Origin: Brevundimonas goettingensis
GTDB taxonomy: Bacteria > Pseudomonadota > Alphaproteobacteria > Caulobacterales > Caulobacteraceae
Assembly (NCBI RefSeq): GCF_017487405.1
Contig: NZ_CP062222.1
Coordinates: 853,001-917,000, forward strand
Direction of reading: 5' to 3'
Length of the DNA stretch: 64,000 nt
Part shown: piece by piece, positions 1 to 8,337 of the stretch
Layout of the letters: every line of letters starts with the position of its first letter
Position numbering within the stretch: the stretch's first letter is position 1
Notes under the pieces: model-generated
The model's input: only the letters and a program-made list of their open reading frames with translations
Databases searched by the model: none
Told to the model about the DNA's origin: nothing
Position numbers and translations under genes: made by a program

Positions 1-1022
1 ATCGGCAGCAAGGTCCCCAGCTTCAGGGTCGCGACCGAGAAGACGCCGATCGGGAAGGTGTAGCCCCACCAGCCGAGGTTGAAGGGCAGGCCCTGACGAA
101 GGTAACGCAGGGTGATCAATGCAGCCATGGCTGCCCACCAAAGGCCATAGGCCCACAGCAAAAGGCCGCCGATCAGTCCGATGCCTCTTGCCGCGTCACC
201 GTATTGACCCAGCCCGGAGGCGGTGAAGATCGCCGGCGCGGCCTGACCCAGCACCAGCATGCCAAGGGCTCCGGTGCCGATCGGGCCGAGCGACAGCCAG
301 CTGGACGCAGCCATGCCGGCGTGCGGTAGTTTGTGGATCGCCATGCGCAGAACCAGGATGACGAGGATGCTTAGCGCCAGAGGCACCGACAGCGCCCAAA
401 GAGAGTAGCTGACCACCAGCACGGACAAGGCCGCGTTCGGGTCGGTCAGGTGGGGCGCGATCAGCCCGCCGGTGACGGCCGCGACCTCCGCGGCCACGAC
501 GGGCAACAGCCAGACCGCCGTCATCTGGTCGATGGAATGCTCCTGGCGTGTGAACATCATAAAGGGGATGCCGACGCCGCAGGCGACCGCCATCGCCACG
601 TCGATCCACCACAGTGTCTCGGCGAGAGGGACGATGCCGTCGCCCCACCGCGCCAGGCCGAAGGCCATCAGGCCGTTGATGATCGTCGCCAGTCCCATCG
701 GTATGCAGCCGAAGAACATCGAGACGACCGAATGGCCGAAGATGCGGCGCGCGCCGTCGAAGAAGAAGATCCACCGCGCGGCGTAGAGGACGGTGAACAG
801 GGCGAAGAGGCCGATGTTGAAAACCCACAGACCTTCGGCGACCAGCTTCACGCCAGGGATGTCGATCGGAATCTGGTTCAGGGCGATGGCCAGGATGCCT
901 GTGCCCATGGTGGCGGCGAACCAGTTCGGGGTGAACTGGCGAACGACCTCGCTGGGCCGCTGGAGTTTGGCCAGAGGCCGCAGGCCGAAGGCGACGTCGC
1001 GAAGGTGAAGGTCATGCGCCAT
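1..1022 (-). CDS. TDT-family (TehA/SLAC1-like) anion transporter, 3' end outside window
   Basis: Partial inner-membrane transporter; the frame is open from the ATG at 1022 to the window edge, giving about 340 residues with around ten hydrophobic segments. The segment after residue 25 reads FTPNWFAATMGTGILA, the characteristic start of the tellurite-resistance/dicarboxylate (TDT) family, whose members export sulfite, malate or other small anions. Its neighbours (cytochrome c, sulfite-oxidase-like enzyme, LysR regulator, repeated LysR dyad) favour sulfite or a related oxyanion as substrate; that is inference. A short AGGA lies upstream of the chosen start. The C-terminus cannot be seen. Confidence 0.8.
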   Translation of the reverse strand, partial: MAHDLHLRDVAFGLRPLAKLQRPSEVVRQFTPNWFAATMGTGILAIALNQIPIDIPGVKLVAEGLWVFNIGLFALFTVLYAARWIFFFDGARRIFGHSVVSMFFGCIPMGLATIINGLMAFGLARWGDGIVPLAETLWWIDVAMAVACGVGIPFMMFTRQEHSIDQMTAVWLLPVVAAEVAAVTGGLIAPHLTDPNAALSVLVVSYSLWALSVPLALSILVILVLRMAIHKLPHAGMAASSWLSLGPIGTGALGMLVLGQAAPAIFTASGLGQYGDAARGIGLIGGLLLWAYGLWWAAMAALITLRYLRQGLPFNLGWWGYTFPIGVFSVATLKLGTLLP

Positions 1023-1053
1023 CTGAAGTGTCCTGAACAATGCTGGAATGAAA

Positions 1054-1587
1054 CTAATGGGCGTTGAGGCGACAGATCACGCCCAGCACGACGGCCGTCA
1101 CGACCAGAAGAGCCGGCAGGGTCAGCATCTGCAACGCGGCTTCACGGCCGGTGATCCATCCGGTGAAGGTGATGACCCGTCCGTTTAGAAACTCCGAAAG
1201 GCTGCGCGTGCGCCGTGCGGGGCCGGGCGTATCGGCCAACAGCGTCAGGCCGGTGAGAAGGCCAAAAAACATGACTCCCAGGACGGTGATGAAGCCTAGG
1301 GCCAGGGCGGCTTCGCCACTGCCGAACACCAGCCAGAACACCATGACCATGCTGCCGTAGAGTCCCGCCACGGACTTGACGAGGGCGGGGTGAACGCCGG
1401 TCTGGCCCACCTCGGGCTGAAGGCGATGCAGGCTCTGACCATCGCCGACGTCCGGAATATGCGCTGCTTGTTCCGTCGAAGGCGCCGGGAGCAGGGTCTG
1501 CCCCTGACGTCGCTGTGCGGCCGGGCGATACCGTATTGCGGCGCCAATCGGCTGGAGATCAAGGCGGGTACGAACGACGGAGCTCAT
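1054..1587 (-). CDS. small membrane protein of unknown function
   Basis: 177 residues, transcribed with the TDT transporter 31 bp downstream. The N-terminal 70 residues are polar and of low complexity. The rest carries about three hydrophobic segments (around residues 75-95, 95-115 and 150-172), so it is probably an inner-membrane protein. I do not recognise a family. The true start could be a later Met near residue 79 (MVMVFWLVFG), since the N-terminal part has no clear conservation signal. A LysR-type dyad lies about 100 bp upstream, suggesting co-regulation with the adjacent genes. Confidence 0.5.
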   Translation of the reverse strand: MSSVVRTRLDLQPIGAAIRYRPAAQRRQGQTLLPAPSTEQAAHIPDVGDGQSLHRLQPEVGQTGVHPALVKSVAGLYGSMVMVFWLVFGSGEAALALGFITVLGVMFFGLLTGLTLLADTPGPARRTRSLSEFLNGRVITFTGWITGREAALQMLTLPALLVVTAVVLGVICRLNAH

Positions 1588-1690
1588 AGCTTATCTCCAC
1601 TATGGAGTGTTGGCCGACAGTCGGCGCGCTCCTTGATCTGGAGATTGGTCCCGAGCGTTTGTTCTTTCCAACGTGTTGTTTCGATTTGAA

Positions 1691-1709
1691 CGATCGTTTT
1701 GTTCGAACG
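1691..1709. promoter_or_regulatory. putative LysR-type operator (site 1)
   Basis: CGATCG-N7-CGAACG, the same architecture as the sites at 3517-3535 and 5106-5124 with one mismatch in the left half. It lies between the cytochrome c gene and the membrane-protein/TDT operon, so it could control the latter. The T-N11-A core typical of LysR sites fits. Confidence 0.5.
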
Positions 1710-1711
1710 AT

Positions 1712-2215
1712 TTAGCCGGTTGCTCCTGGGATTTCGACCGTCGGAGGACTTGGGTCTGAGCTCTTTTGGGTGATTCCCGGACCCTGTGTCGGCAGTCGCG
1801 TGAGATAGGCGACGATCGCGTCGCTATCAGACGCAGCGATAGGAGCCTTGTAGGTTTCCCGCATCTTGACCACCGTGGATCGCCACTGCGCCTCCGTCAG
1901 GCGCGGCTGGGTCAGCGCCATGCTCGCCGAATGACAGGATGTGCAGCTTGCATTGACCAGGTCGGCACCGGGCCCTTCGGGATATTGGGACGCTTCATCC
2001 GGTAGTTCGATACTGGCCGATGTGAGGGTGAACCCTGCGCCAGAGACGAAGGATGGCGCAGGCGGTGCGGGCGCCGGCGGGGGCGGGGGCGGCGGCGCTT
2101 CACGAACTGCTGGAGCGTTCTGGCCGATGATGGCGCCGATCAGGATTACCGAGGTGACTGCCCCGGCGAGCAGGATCGAGACGCCCGTGGAGAAGGGTCT
2201 GGAGGGCTTGCTCAT
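1712..2215 (-). CDS. membrane-anchored c-type cytochrome, sulfite dehydrogenase subunit-like
   Basis: 167 residues from the ATG at 2215. An N-terminal hydrophobic anchor (about residues 8-30) is followed by a Pro/Ala-rich linker containing eight consecutive prolines, then one heme site CTSCH near residue 90. The C-terminal part (LTEAQWRSTVVKMRETY, then DAIVAYLTR) matches small class I cytochromes that accept electrons from sulfite-oxidase-type enzymes (SorB-like). It sits directly downstream of the SorA-like gene on the same strand, which supports periplasmic sulfite-to-cytochrome electron transfer. A longer start at 2314 is possible but would overlap the upstream gene. Confidence 0.75.
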   Translation of the reverse strand: MSKPSRPFSTGVSILLAGAVTSVILIGAIIGQNAPAVREAPPPPPPPAPAPPAPSFVSGAGFTLTSASIELPDEASQYPEGPGADLVNASCTSCHSASMALTQPRLTEAQWRSTVVKMRETYKAPIAASDSDAIVAYLTRLPTQGPGITQKSSDPSPPTVEIPGATG

Positions 2216-2268
2216 GCGAAAGTCACTATCGTCGTTTCCACGCAGGCCCGCATGAAGCCGCCCGGATT

Positions 2269-3447
2269 TCAGTTCGGCGTCATTGGCTGGGTGACGCCTG
2301 CCGTATTGGTGCAACGGGCCATGAAGGGGACGGGGCCACGCGCGGCGATCGAAACTTCTCCGTCAAAGCGACGGAAGCCGTACTTGCCCTGATCAGGCCC
2401 CAGACGGGCTGGTCGCCAGGTCCGTCCGCCGTCCGAGGACAGTTGACGCGGGCGACCCCGGTGTCCCCGCCCATGGCGATGCCACCGATTGACAGGCTCG
2501 GCTGCCAGGCCACGGGGTGGTCGCCCGCGATACTGGTGATCCAGGATCGTGGAACCATCCGGTTGATCGGAACCGTCGGATAGTCCTTGTCCGTTGGCGA
2601 TACATTGGCCAGCGGCGTGTCCGGAATCTTGTAGGCCTTGGCCATCCAGTAGCCGTCGTCTGGCTGGTCGAGGACTTCGATGTCATTGAGCAACTTGGCC
2701 CAGTAGGTTGAGAACCAGCCCGGCACGATCAGCCGGATTGGAAATCCGTTGAGCAAAGGCAGTTGCTCGTCGTTCATGGCGAAAGCGACCATGACCTCTC
2801 CGTCACGCGCATGATCGATGGCCAGGGATTTCGAGAAGTCCGGCGCCCCGGCGACAACAGGCTGATCCAGGGCCCCGAACCGAACGACCTGGGCACCCGG
2901 TCGGACGCCGGCCAGATCAAGCAGATGGCGCAAGCTCACGCCCATCCACATGGCGTTGCCCATGGCTCCATGCGCCCACTGCGCCCCGGCACGCGGGGCT
3001 GAAACAGTCCTCGGGAATTACCGGAACACTGGTTGACCGCAGCCATCTGGACACGGGGCATGGAGAGGAGATCAGCGAGAGAGACCGTCACCGGCCGGGT
3101 GACATGGCCGTGGATTTTCAAGGTGAAGGTGGTGGCGTCGATGGAGGTCGGAACGTCCGCCCAGTGCCAACGCACGAAGAACTGGTCGTTGGGCGTGAAG
3201 ACATTCTGATCGAAGACCTCCATGGGCGTTTCCAGCAGTGGCGGCCGGCTCCGTTGCAGGATCATCTCGCCCTTTCCCGGATAGCTGGAAGTGAGCGGCC
3301 GGGCCGAGGGCCGCCGGGCATGGCCAGGTCGGCGACCTGTTGCGCCCAGGCGGGGTCCGACAGCGTCGCCGCCCCGACAAGACCGCCACCGATCAGGAAG
3401 CGACGACGGCCGAGCATCTTGGCCCCGGGGGACTGCAGGTGGATCAT
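2269..3447 (-). pseudogene. sulfite-oxidase-like molybdopterin enzyme, three frame disruptions
   Basis: Reading three frames in turn reconstructs one SorA/YedY-type protein. A Tat-type leader (RRRFLIGGG) is followed by the molybdopterin domain (FTPNDQFFVRWHW; VNQCSGNSRG with the Mo-ligand Cys; GAQWAHGAMGNAMW). The dimerisation domain then ends in LSSDGGRTWRPARLG to MTPN and a stop at 2269. Frame breaks lie near 3305, near 2990 and near 2440; each is repaired by adding one G/C to a short G/C run. Either the gene is decaying or the assembly has homopolymer errors. If intact, it would oxidise sulfite in the periplasm and pass electrons to the adjacent cytochrome. Confidence 0.8.
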
Positions 3448-3516
3448 GCGGCTCTCCTATTGGTCCAGTCTGGTCCGTGTCAGGCCCGGAAGTCCAACCC
3501 AACCTCACTCTGAGTT

Positions 3517-3535
3517 CGTTCGTTCAGATCGAACG
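3517..3535. promoter_or_regulatory. putative LysR-type operator (site 2)
   Basis: Perfect dyad CGTTCG-N7-CGAACG located 70 bp upstream of the sulfite-oxidase-like start (3447) and overlapping the stop of the UDG-like gene. It has the same half-sites and spacing as the dyad at 5106-5124 beside the LysR gene. Confidence 0.6.
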
Positions 3536-4123
3536 TTCCGCACTTGCAATCGGTTCGTCGAGCAAGCGCGCCGCCGCTTCGAATGCCTCGTCCAATCGCC
3601 CCCGATGCGAGGGGTCGGTGTTGATATAGATTGGACTGGGGTGAGGCGCGGGGATGAGACGAACCTCCGGAAAGGCGGCCTTTAGGCTCGGTGCGGCCTG
3701 ACCGGCGACCCGGCCACAAACGATCGCCGCCTTCAATCGGGGGAGCCGCGCGACGAGGGAAGCGGTTGCGGCAACGCCTGCGGCGATCTCCCCCGTGCGC
3801 AAGGGGCGGCTCACCCCACTGCGAAGCCAAGGGACCGTGTTCCAGATCAGCAGACGGCGGCGATCCAGTCGGGAGCCCATGATGGCGCGCCGAAGGTTGC
3901 GGCTCGTGCCCGTCGGGTTGTCCATCGAGACGATCCGGTCCTCGGCGGGCCCTGGCGCGGGGGTTTCCAGCAAGACCAGAAGTTCCGCCTGATCTCCGCC
4001 GTCAAGAGGATCGAAGCCTGGGGTCATCCGGCAGCCATCATCCGAAAAAGGATGAGCGAGTCCGTCTCGCCATTGGTCGAGCGCGTCAAGGTGCGGGTGA
4101 GGCGGAGCCCGGTCGCCAGTCAT
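3524..4123 (-). CDS. uracil-DNA-glycosylase-like protein
   Basis: 199 residues from the ATG at 4123. The order LLVLLETPAPGP, MDNPTGTSRNLRR, LIWNTVPW, AAIVCGRVA and PAPHPSPI matches the UDG-superfamily fold: a first motif before the active-site water position, NTxPW, and the final HPSP motif that inserts into DNA. This variant subgroup is short and often annotated only as UDG family; its activity on uracil is not certain. It lies between the sulfite locus and the LysR gene on the same strand, and a role in that pathway is not obvious. Confidence 0.65.
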   Translation of the reverse strand: MTGDRAPPHPHLDALDQWRDGLAHPFSDDGCRMTPGFDPLDGGDQAELLVLLETPAPGPAEDRIVSMDNPTGTSRNLRRAIMGSRLDRRRLLIWNTVPWLRSGVSRPLRTGEIAAGVAATASLVARLPRLKAAIVCGRVAGQAAPSLKAAFPEVRLIPAPHPSPIYINTDPSHRGRLDEAFEAAARLLDEPIASAERSI

Positions 4124-4189
4124 CGATGGCCATATCTTCGACGAACGCCGCGATCCTGCGTGTGCCGTCGCAAACCCGCGCATCGGCGA

Positions 4190-5065
4190 TCAGGACTTCA
4201 GCATGTCGAGGAAGGTCTGGCCCGCCTTGGACCGGTATCTTTGCTTATGCCGCAACAACCAGAAGGATCGAGCCGGAAGCGAGAGGGGGAGGCACGCCAG
4301 AACACCGGAGCGCAGCCGGGCGGCGACGACAGTGCGCGACACGACGGTCGCCCCGGCTCGTGCGGCGACAGCCGAAGCCACGGCCTCATTGCCGGGCAGG
4401 GTCATGGCGACGTCCAGATCCTCAACCGTCAACCCCCGCACAGCCAGAGCCGCTTCAAAGGCTGAGCGCGTGCCGGAGCCCGGCTCGCGCAACACCCAGG
4501 ACAGGGTCTTGAGGTCGGGCGGACCGGCGCCGTCCTGGGCCATGGGATGATCGGCGGCGACGACCAGCACCAGTTCATCGTGATCCAGAACCGTGCGTGT
4601 CAGGGCCGCTTCGTCCACCTCGCCCTCGACCAGCCCCAGCTCCGCCCGTCCGTCGATGACGGCCTGGGCCACGTCCCGGGTATTGCCGATGGCGACGTCG
4701 ATGCGGATGCCGGGATGGCGAGCGTGGAAGGCGGCCAGACGGGCGGGCAGCCACCAGCCGGCGATGGTCTGGCTCGCCTGGATCGACAGCCGGCCCCGCT
4801 TCAGCGCGCCGAGATCATCCAGCGCATCCTCCGCCGCCGAGGCGCGAGCGAGGACAGCGCGCGCTTCTTCCAGAAAGACCTGTCCCGCCGCGTTCAGGAC
4901 GATGCTGCGGCCGACGCGGTCGAACAGGGCCACGCCATGCCGCCCCTCCAGCGTGGTGATCGCCGAACTGACGGCCGACTGGGTGAGATTCAAAGCCTCG
5001 GCCGCGCGGGTGACGTGCTGCCGCTCGGCGACGGCGACGAAGATGCGGAGCTGGTCGAGCGTCAT
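4190..5065 (-). CDS. LysR-family transcriptional regulator
   Basis: 291 residues, the usual LysR length. The N-terminal winged HTH (residues 1-60, MTLDQLRIFVAVAERQHVTR and LNLTQSAVSSAI) is followed by a periplasmic-binding-like effector domain with the CysB/Cbl-type segment VLREPGSGTR, often seen in regulators sensing sulfur or nitrogen oxyanions. It is divergent from the DUF305 gene. A perfect CGTTCG-N7-CGAACG dyad sits in the intergenic region, with two more copies upstream of the sulfite genes, so it is the likely regulator of the whole locus. Confidence 0.9.
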   Translation of the reverse strand: MTLDQLRIFVAVAERQHVTRAAEALNLTQSAVSSAITTLEGRHGVALFDRVGRSIVLNAAGQVFLEEARAVLARASAAEDALDDLGALKRGRLSIQASQTIAGWWLPARLAAFHARHPGIRIDVAIGNTRDVAQAVIDGRAELGLVEGEVDEAALTRTVLDHDELVLVVAADHPMAQDGAGPPDLKTLSWVLREPGSGTRSAFEAALAVRGLTVEDLDVAMTLPGNEAVASAVAARAGATVVSRTVVAARLRSGVLACLPLSLPARSFWLLRHKQRYRSKAGQTFLDMLKS

Positions 5066-5105
5066 ATCGGGAGCCTAAGGCGTTCACCGGTCCAAGCACA
5101 GGGAT

Positions 5106-5124
5106 CGTTCGATGGCGACGAACG
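5106..5124. promoter_or_regulatory. putative LysR-type operator (site 3)
   Basis: Perfect dyad CGTTCG-ATGGCGA-CGAACG, with T-N11-A spacing, between the LysR start (5065) and the divergent DUF305 gene (5198). This is the classical position for LysR autoregulation and divergent control. Confidence 0.65.
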
Positions 5125-5197
5125 TTCCGAGCGGAACTTCGCGTTGGCGGCGGGCGTGAACGGCGTCCAGGATCAGGCGATCATGGAGAACCGCCGC

Positions 5198-5581
5198 ATG
5201 ACCTTACCGCTGAAACTCATTGCGCTCATGGCCGGGTCAGCCCTCGCCGGGGCTGTGCTTATGGCCTTCGCCCAGGCGCCCCGCTCCCCCTTCGATACGG
5301 AAATGACCGAGGCCATGTTGCGCATGCACACCGCCATGACGATCGCGCCGACCGGCGATTCCGACCGCGACTTCGCCGCCATGATGATCCCCCATCATCA
5401 GGGCGCGGTCGACATGGCGCGGATCGAACTCGCCTACGGCAAGGACGAGCCGATGCGCCGTCTGGCCCAGGGGATCATCGTCGAACAGACCCAGGAGATC
5501 GCCTTGATGCAAGACTTCCTCGACCGCTCGGCCACCCGTCCGACGTCCAACGCGCCCGCCTCACCTCATACCGGACACTGA
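5198..5581 (+). CDS. DUF305 family secreted protein
   Basis: 127 residues from the ATG at 5198, preceded by GGAG nine bases upstream; an in-frame ATG at 5183 would add five residues. An N-terminal signal or anchor (LKLIALMAGSALAGAVLMAFA) is followed by the DUF305 core with AAMMIPHHQGAVDMA and a second helix EIALMQDFL. The His/Met pattern of the family suggests metal, often copper, binding in the periplasm; a precise function is not established. It is tightly coupled (3 bp) to the beta-propeller gene. Two further DUF305 proteins occur in the copper island. Confidence 0.85.
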   Translation: MTLPLKLIALMAGSALAGAVLMAFAQAPRSPFDTEMTEAMLRMHTAMTIAPTGDSDRDFAAMMIPHHQGAVDMARIELAYGKDEPMRRLAQGIIVEQTQEIALMQDFLDRSATRPTSNAPASPHTGH

Positions 5582-5584
5582 CCC

Positions 5585-7024
5585 ATGACTTTCGTTTCGA
5601 AGACGCCCTTCGTCCTGGCGCTTGCCCTGATGGCATCCCCGGTCCTGGCCGATCAGGTTCCCGGCGCGGCGGCGGCGCCCGCCATCCCGATCAGCGGGCA
5701 GGATCGGTTCTATTCGGCCGACCAGTTCTCCAACACGGTCTCGGTGGTCGATCCCTCGACCAACAGCCTGCTGGGGGTGATTTCCCTCGGCGAGCCGACC
5801 CCGGCCAACCTCAGCCCGCTCTACAAAGGCCAATTGCTGGTTCACGGCATCGGCGCGGCGCCGGACGGCAAGACGATCGCCGTGGTCTCGATCGGGTCGA
5901 ACTCGGTCAGCTTCATCGATACGGCCACCAACGTCGTCAAACACACGACCTATGTCGGACGCTCTCCGCACGAGGCCTTCTTCACACCGGACGGCAAAGA
6001 GGTCTGGGTCACGGTGCGGGGCGAGGCCTACGTTTCGGTGCTGGACGCCGCGACCTATCAGGAGACAGCCCGGGTCGAGACGCCCAACGGGCCGGGCATG
6101 ACCATCTTCTCGCCGGACGGCCGTTACGCCTACATCTGCTCCAGCTTCAGCCCCGAGACAGTCGTGGTCGGGACTGCGACCCGTGAGATCGTCGGTCGGG
6201 TGGCCCAGGCCAGTCCGTTCTGCCCAGACATCGCCGCCACGCCCGATGGGAACCAGGTCTGGATGACGCTGAAGGACGTGGGCAAGACGATGGTGTTCGA
6301 CGCCCGTCCACCATTTGCCGTGCTTCAGACGCTCGACACCGGCCCGCTGACCAATCACGTCAACATCGTGCGAAATCGGGATGGTCAGTTCGCCTATGTC
6401 ACTGTGGGGACCCAGAACGTCGTCAAGGTTTTCCGCACCGACACCTTCGACCCCGTGACCGAGATCGCGGTGGGGTCGCTGCCGCATGGTCTGTGGCCCT
6501 CCGGCGACGGCTCGCGAATCTATGTCGGGTTGGAGAATGGCGACGGCGTGGCGGTCATCGACACCCTGGCCAACCGCGTGATCGCCACCGTGCCGGTCGG
6601 TCAGGGACCGCAGGGCGTCACCTATGTGCCGCGTGCGGTCACCGAGGGTGACGGCAAGGCCAACCTCATGCCCCTGGGCGCCGCGCGCGCCTCGCATCAA
6701 CTCGTTCTGACGGGCGACGGCGACGCCCGGTCCCAGGCAACCCTGTTTGAGCAGGGGCAGGTCCAGATGCTGCAGATCGCCGCCGCAGGCCTCGAACCCG
6801 GCAAGCCCTATGTCCTCGCCTTCGCCAATGCGGCGGACGGATCAGGGACGCTGGAGCCTCTCGCGAAGTTCATGACCAATCCAGCCGGATCCGCCGTGGT
6901 CAACGCGGTGGGTCCCATCCGCCAAGTCGTCGCCACCGACGCCGGCGCACCCCGCCGTTGGCTGGTCATCGCCTCGGGAACGCCGGAGGCGATCGGCCCG
7001 GTCGTCCAGAGACAGTCGGAATAG
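5585..7024 (+). CDS. YncE-like periplasmic beta-propeller protein
   Basis: 479 residues with a cleavable signal peptide (to about residue 22). At least six YVTN-type repeats follow (for example NTVSVVDPSTNSLLG, NSVSFIDTATNVVK, DGVAVIDTLANRV), giving a seven-bladed propeller over residues 40-360. A C-terminal domain of about 110 residues has no repeats and is not one I recognise. Proteins of this type act as periplasmic scaffolds or binding proteins, but the ligand is unknown. It sits between DUF305 and a metallo-beta-lactamase-fold gene, probably in one operon starting at 5198. Confidence 0.8.
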   Translation: MTFVSKTPFVLALALMASPVLADQVPGAAAAPAIPISGQDRFYSADQFSNTVSVVDPSTNSLLGVISLGEPTPANLSPLYKGQLLVHGIGAAPDGKTIAVVSIGSNSVSFIDTATNVVKHTTYVGRSPHEAFFTPDGKEVWVTVRGEAYVSVLDAATYQETARVETPNGPGMTIFSPDGRYAYICSSFSPETVVVGTATREIVGRVAQASPFCPDIAATPDGNQVWMTLKDVGKTMVFDARPPFAVLQTLDTGPLTNHVNIVRNRDGQFAYVTVGTQNVVKVFRTDTFDPVTEIAVGSLPHGLWPSGDGSRIYVGLENGDGVAVIDTLANRVIATVPVGQGPQGVTYVPRAVTEGDGKANLMPLGAARASHQLVLTGDGDARSQATLFEQGQVQMLQIAAAGLEPGKPYVLAFANAADGSGTLEPLAKFMTNPAGSAVVNAVGPIRQVVATDAGAPRRWLVIASGTPEAIGPVVQRQSE

Positions 7025-7035
7025 GACCGGCCGCC

Positions 7036-7704
7036 ATGCGTATCGACAAGTTCGTCCATAGCTGCCTGCGCCTGACGATCGGCCAGGAGCGACTGCTCTT
7101 CGATCCGGGCAAGTTCTCGTTCGTGGACAGACGGGTCGATCCCGCTGTCTTTTCGGACGTCTCGGCGATCGTCCTGACGCACGGCCATCCCGACCACATC
7201 GACCCTGACGCTCTGGGCAGGATCGTGCAGGCGAGTGGCGCAACGCTCGTCGGCAACGGCGAGGTCGCCAACAAGCTCAGCGAGAAGGGCCTGTCGGTCA
7301 CGGTGTTCGAGGAAGGCGAACGGACCTTCGGCGCGTTCCGGCTACAGGCCCAGCCGGTCGCGCATGAGCCCATCCTGTCGGACGAGAGCCCACAACTGAC
7401 CGCCTTCCTCGTCAACGACGTCTTCTTCAACCCGGGCGACAGTTTCGACAGCCGTCTGGATCGATTCGTGGGCGTGGAGGTGCTGGCCCTTCCGGTGATG
7501 GCGCCCTTTCTGACCGAGCTCACCGTCCATGCCTTCGCCAAGCGGATGAAGCCGAAATCTGTCGTGCCGGTCCATGACGGCTACGCGCGCGACTATTTCC
7601 TCAAGCAGCGTTACGACGTCTACGAGCCCTATCTAGACAAAGTCGGGATTAAGCTGCACCGGCCAATGACGCCCGGAGACGGGTTTGACGTCGCCGACCA
7701 ATGA
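7036..7704 (+). CDS. metallo-beta-lactamase-fold hydrolase (UlaG-like)
   Basis: 222 residues. The metal-binding motif LTHGHPDHID is near residue 51, and HEP and VPVHDGY supply later ligands. There is no signal peptide, so it is probably cytoplasmic. The pattern fits the UlaG-like or L-ascorbate-lactonase-like branch of the MBL superfamily, whose substrates vary widely. It lies 11 bp after the propeller gene and is probably co-transcribed. The substrate cannot be read from the sequence. Confidence 0.8.
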   Translation: MRIDKFVHSCLRLTIGQERLLFDPGKFSFVDRRVDPAVFSDVSAIVLTHGHPDHIDPDALGRIVQASGATLVGNGEVANKLSEKGLSVTVFEEGERTFGAFRLQAQPVAHEPILSDESPQLTAFLVNDVFFNPGDSFDSRLDRFVGVEVLALPVMAPFLTELTVHAFAKRMKPKSVVPVHDGYARDYFLKQRYDVYEPYLDKVGIKLHRPMTPGDGFDVADQ

Positions 7705-8240
7705 CGATTGACGCAGCCTGCGTCTCCATCGGCTTGGCGCGATCGCGAGCAAAAGGTCGTGGCTCGCCATGGTCACTCAGGTGGATGTCGCCCTTGCGAG
7801 GTGACCGTCGTGTCAGCTCATGGCGCGTTGCCGATACGCGTAAATAGGCGGCGCGAATGGTGCTCGCGCCTCATAACGGCAGGCTTAAGGCCACGCCGCT
7901 TGACCAGGTGAGGCGGGCGCATGCGCCAGGATTAACGGATCGAAGCGACCACGCGCCACCAAGCTGTCGGGTGAGCGCGGTGATGATCCGAAGGCCGAGA
8001 CTGATCGGTTCGCCGCCCGCAAAGCGGCCCTAGGATGTTCGCTACATGCCATCGACCGGGCGCGTCTGCGGTTCCGTGAACAGCCGGCGTGGGCCGTAGC
8101 GAAGTCGTCGCCACTTGGCGCACCTCGGAGGCCGTGCCTGCGCTGGTACATTCCGCTAAGCCGACGTGCTAGGTGCCGCCATTGGCGTTAACAAGGGCAG
8201 GGCGTTGACACCGACAAGATCGACACCTTATTCGTAGTTC
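7705..8240. other. intergenic stretch without a convincing gene
   Basis: About 535 bp between the MBL-fold gene and the fluoride riboswitch. Short open frames occur on both strands (an 88-codon frame on the minus strand at 7885-8151) but none has a recognisable domain or a good ribosome binding site. No tRNA or repeat was seen. It may hold the promoter for the riboswitch-controlled operon and decayed coding sequence. Confidence 0.4.
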
Positions 8241-8306
8241 TGGCGATGGATTTCCGCCTGGCGTCATGCCGAACCGCTCCTCAGGAAGGAGCTGATGATT
8301 CCTACT
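8241..8306 (+). promoter_or_regulatory. fluoride riboswitch (crcB motif)
   Basis: Matches the crcB-motif layout: GGCGATGG, then TTTCCGCC for the first stem/pseudoknot, a hairpin GCTCC-TCAGGAA-GGAGC, and the conserved TGATGATTCCTAC that closes the aptamer. It lies 32 bp before the CLC gene, whose start is preceded by AAAGGAGG, so fluoride binding probably controls access to that site or transcription into it. This identifies the downstream transporter as a fluoride exporter. Confidence 0.9.
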
Positions 8307-8337
8307 TTCGTGCGGCTAGCCGCTCAAAGGAGGAATC

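Noticed and set aside
5561..6700. 379-codon minus-strand frame opposite the beta-propeller gene
   Set aside because: His/Arg/Asp-rich antisense shadow of the propeller gene without any recognisable domain.
7885..8151. 88-codon minus-strand frame in the gap before the fluoride riboswitch
   Set aside because: Arg/Ser/Ala-rich, no ribosome binding site and no recognisable family.
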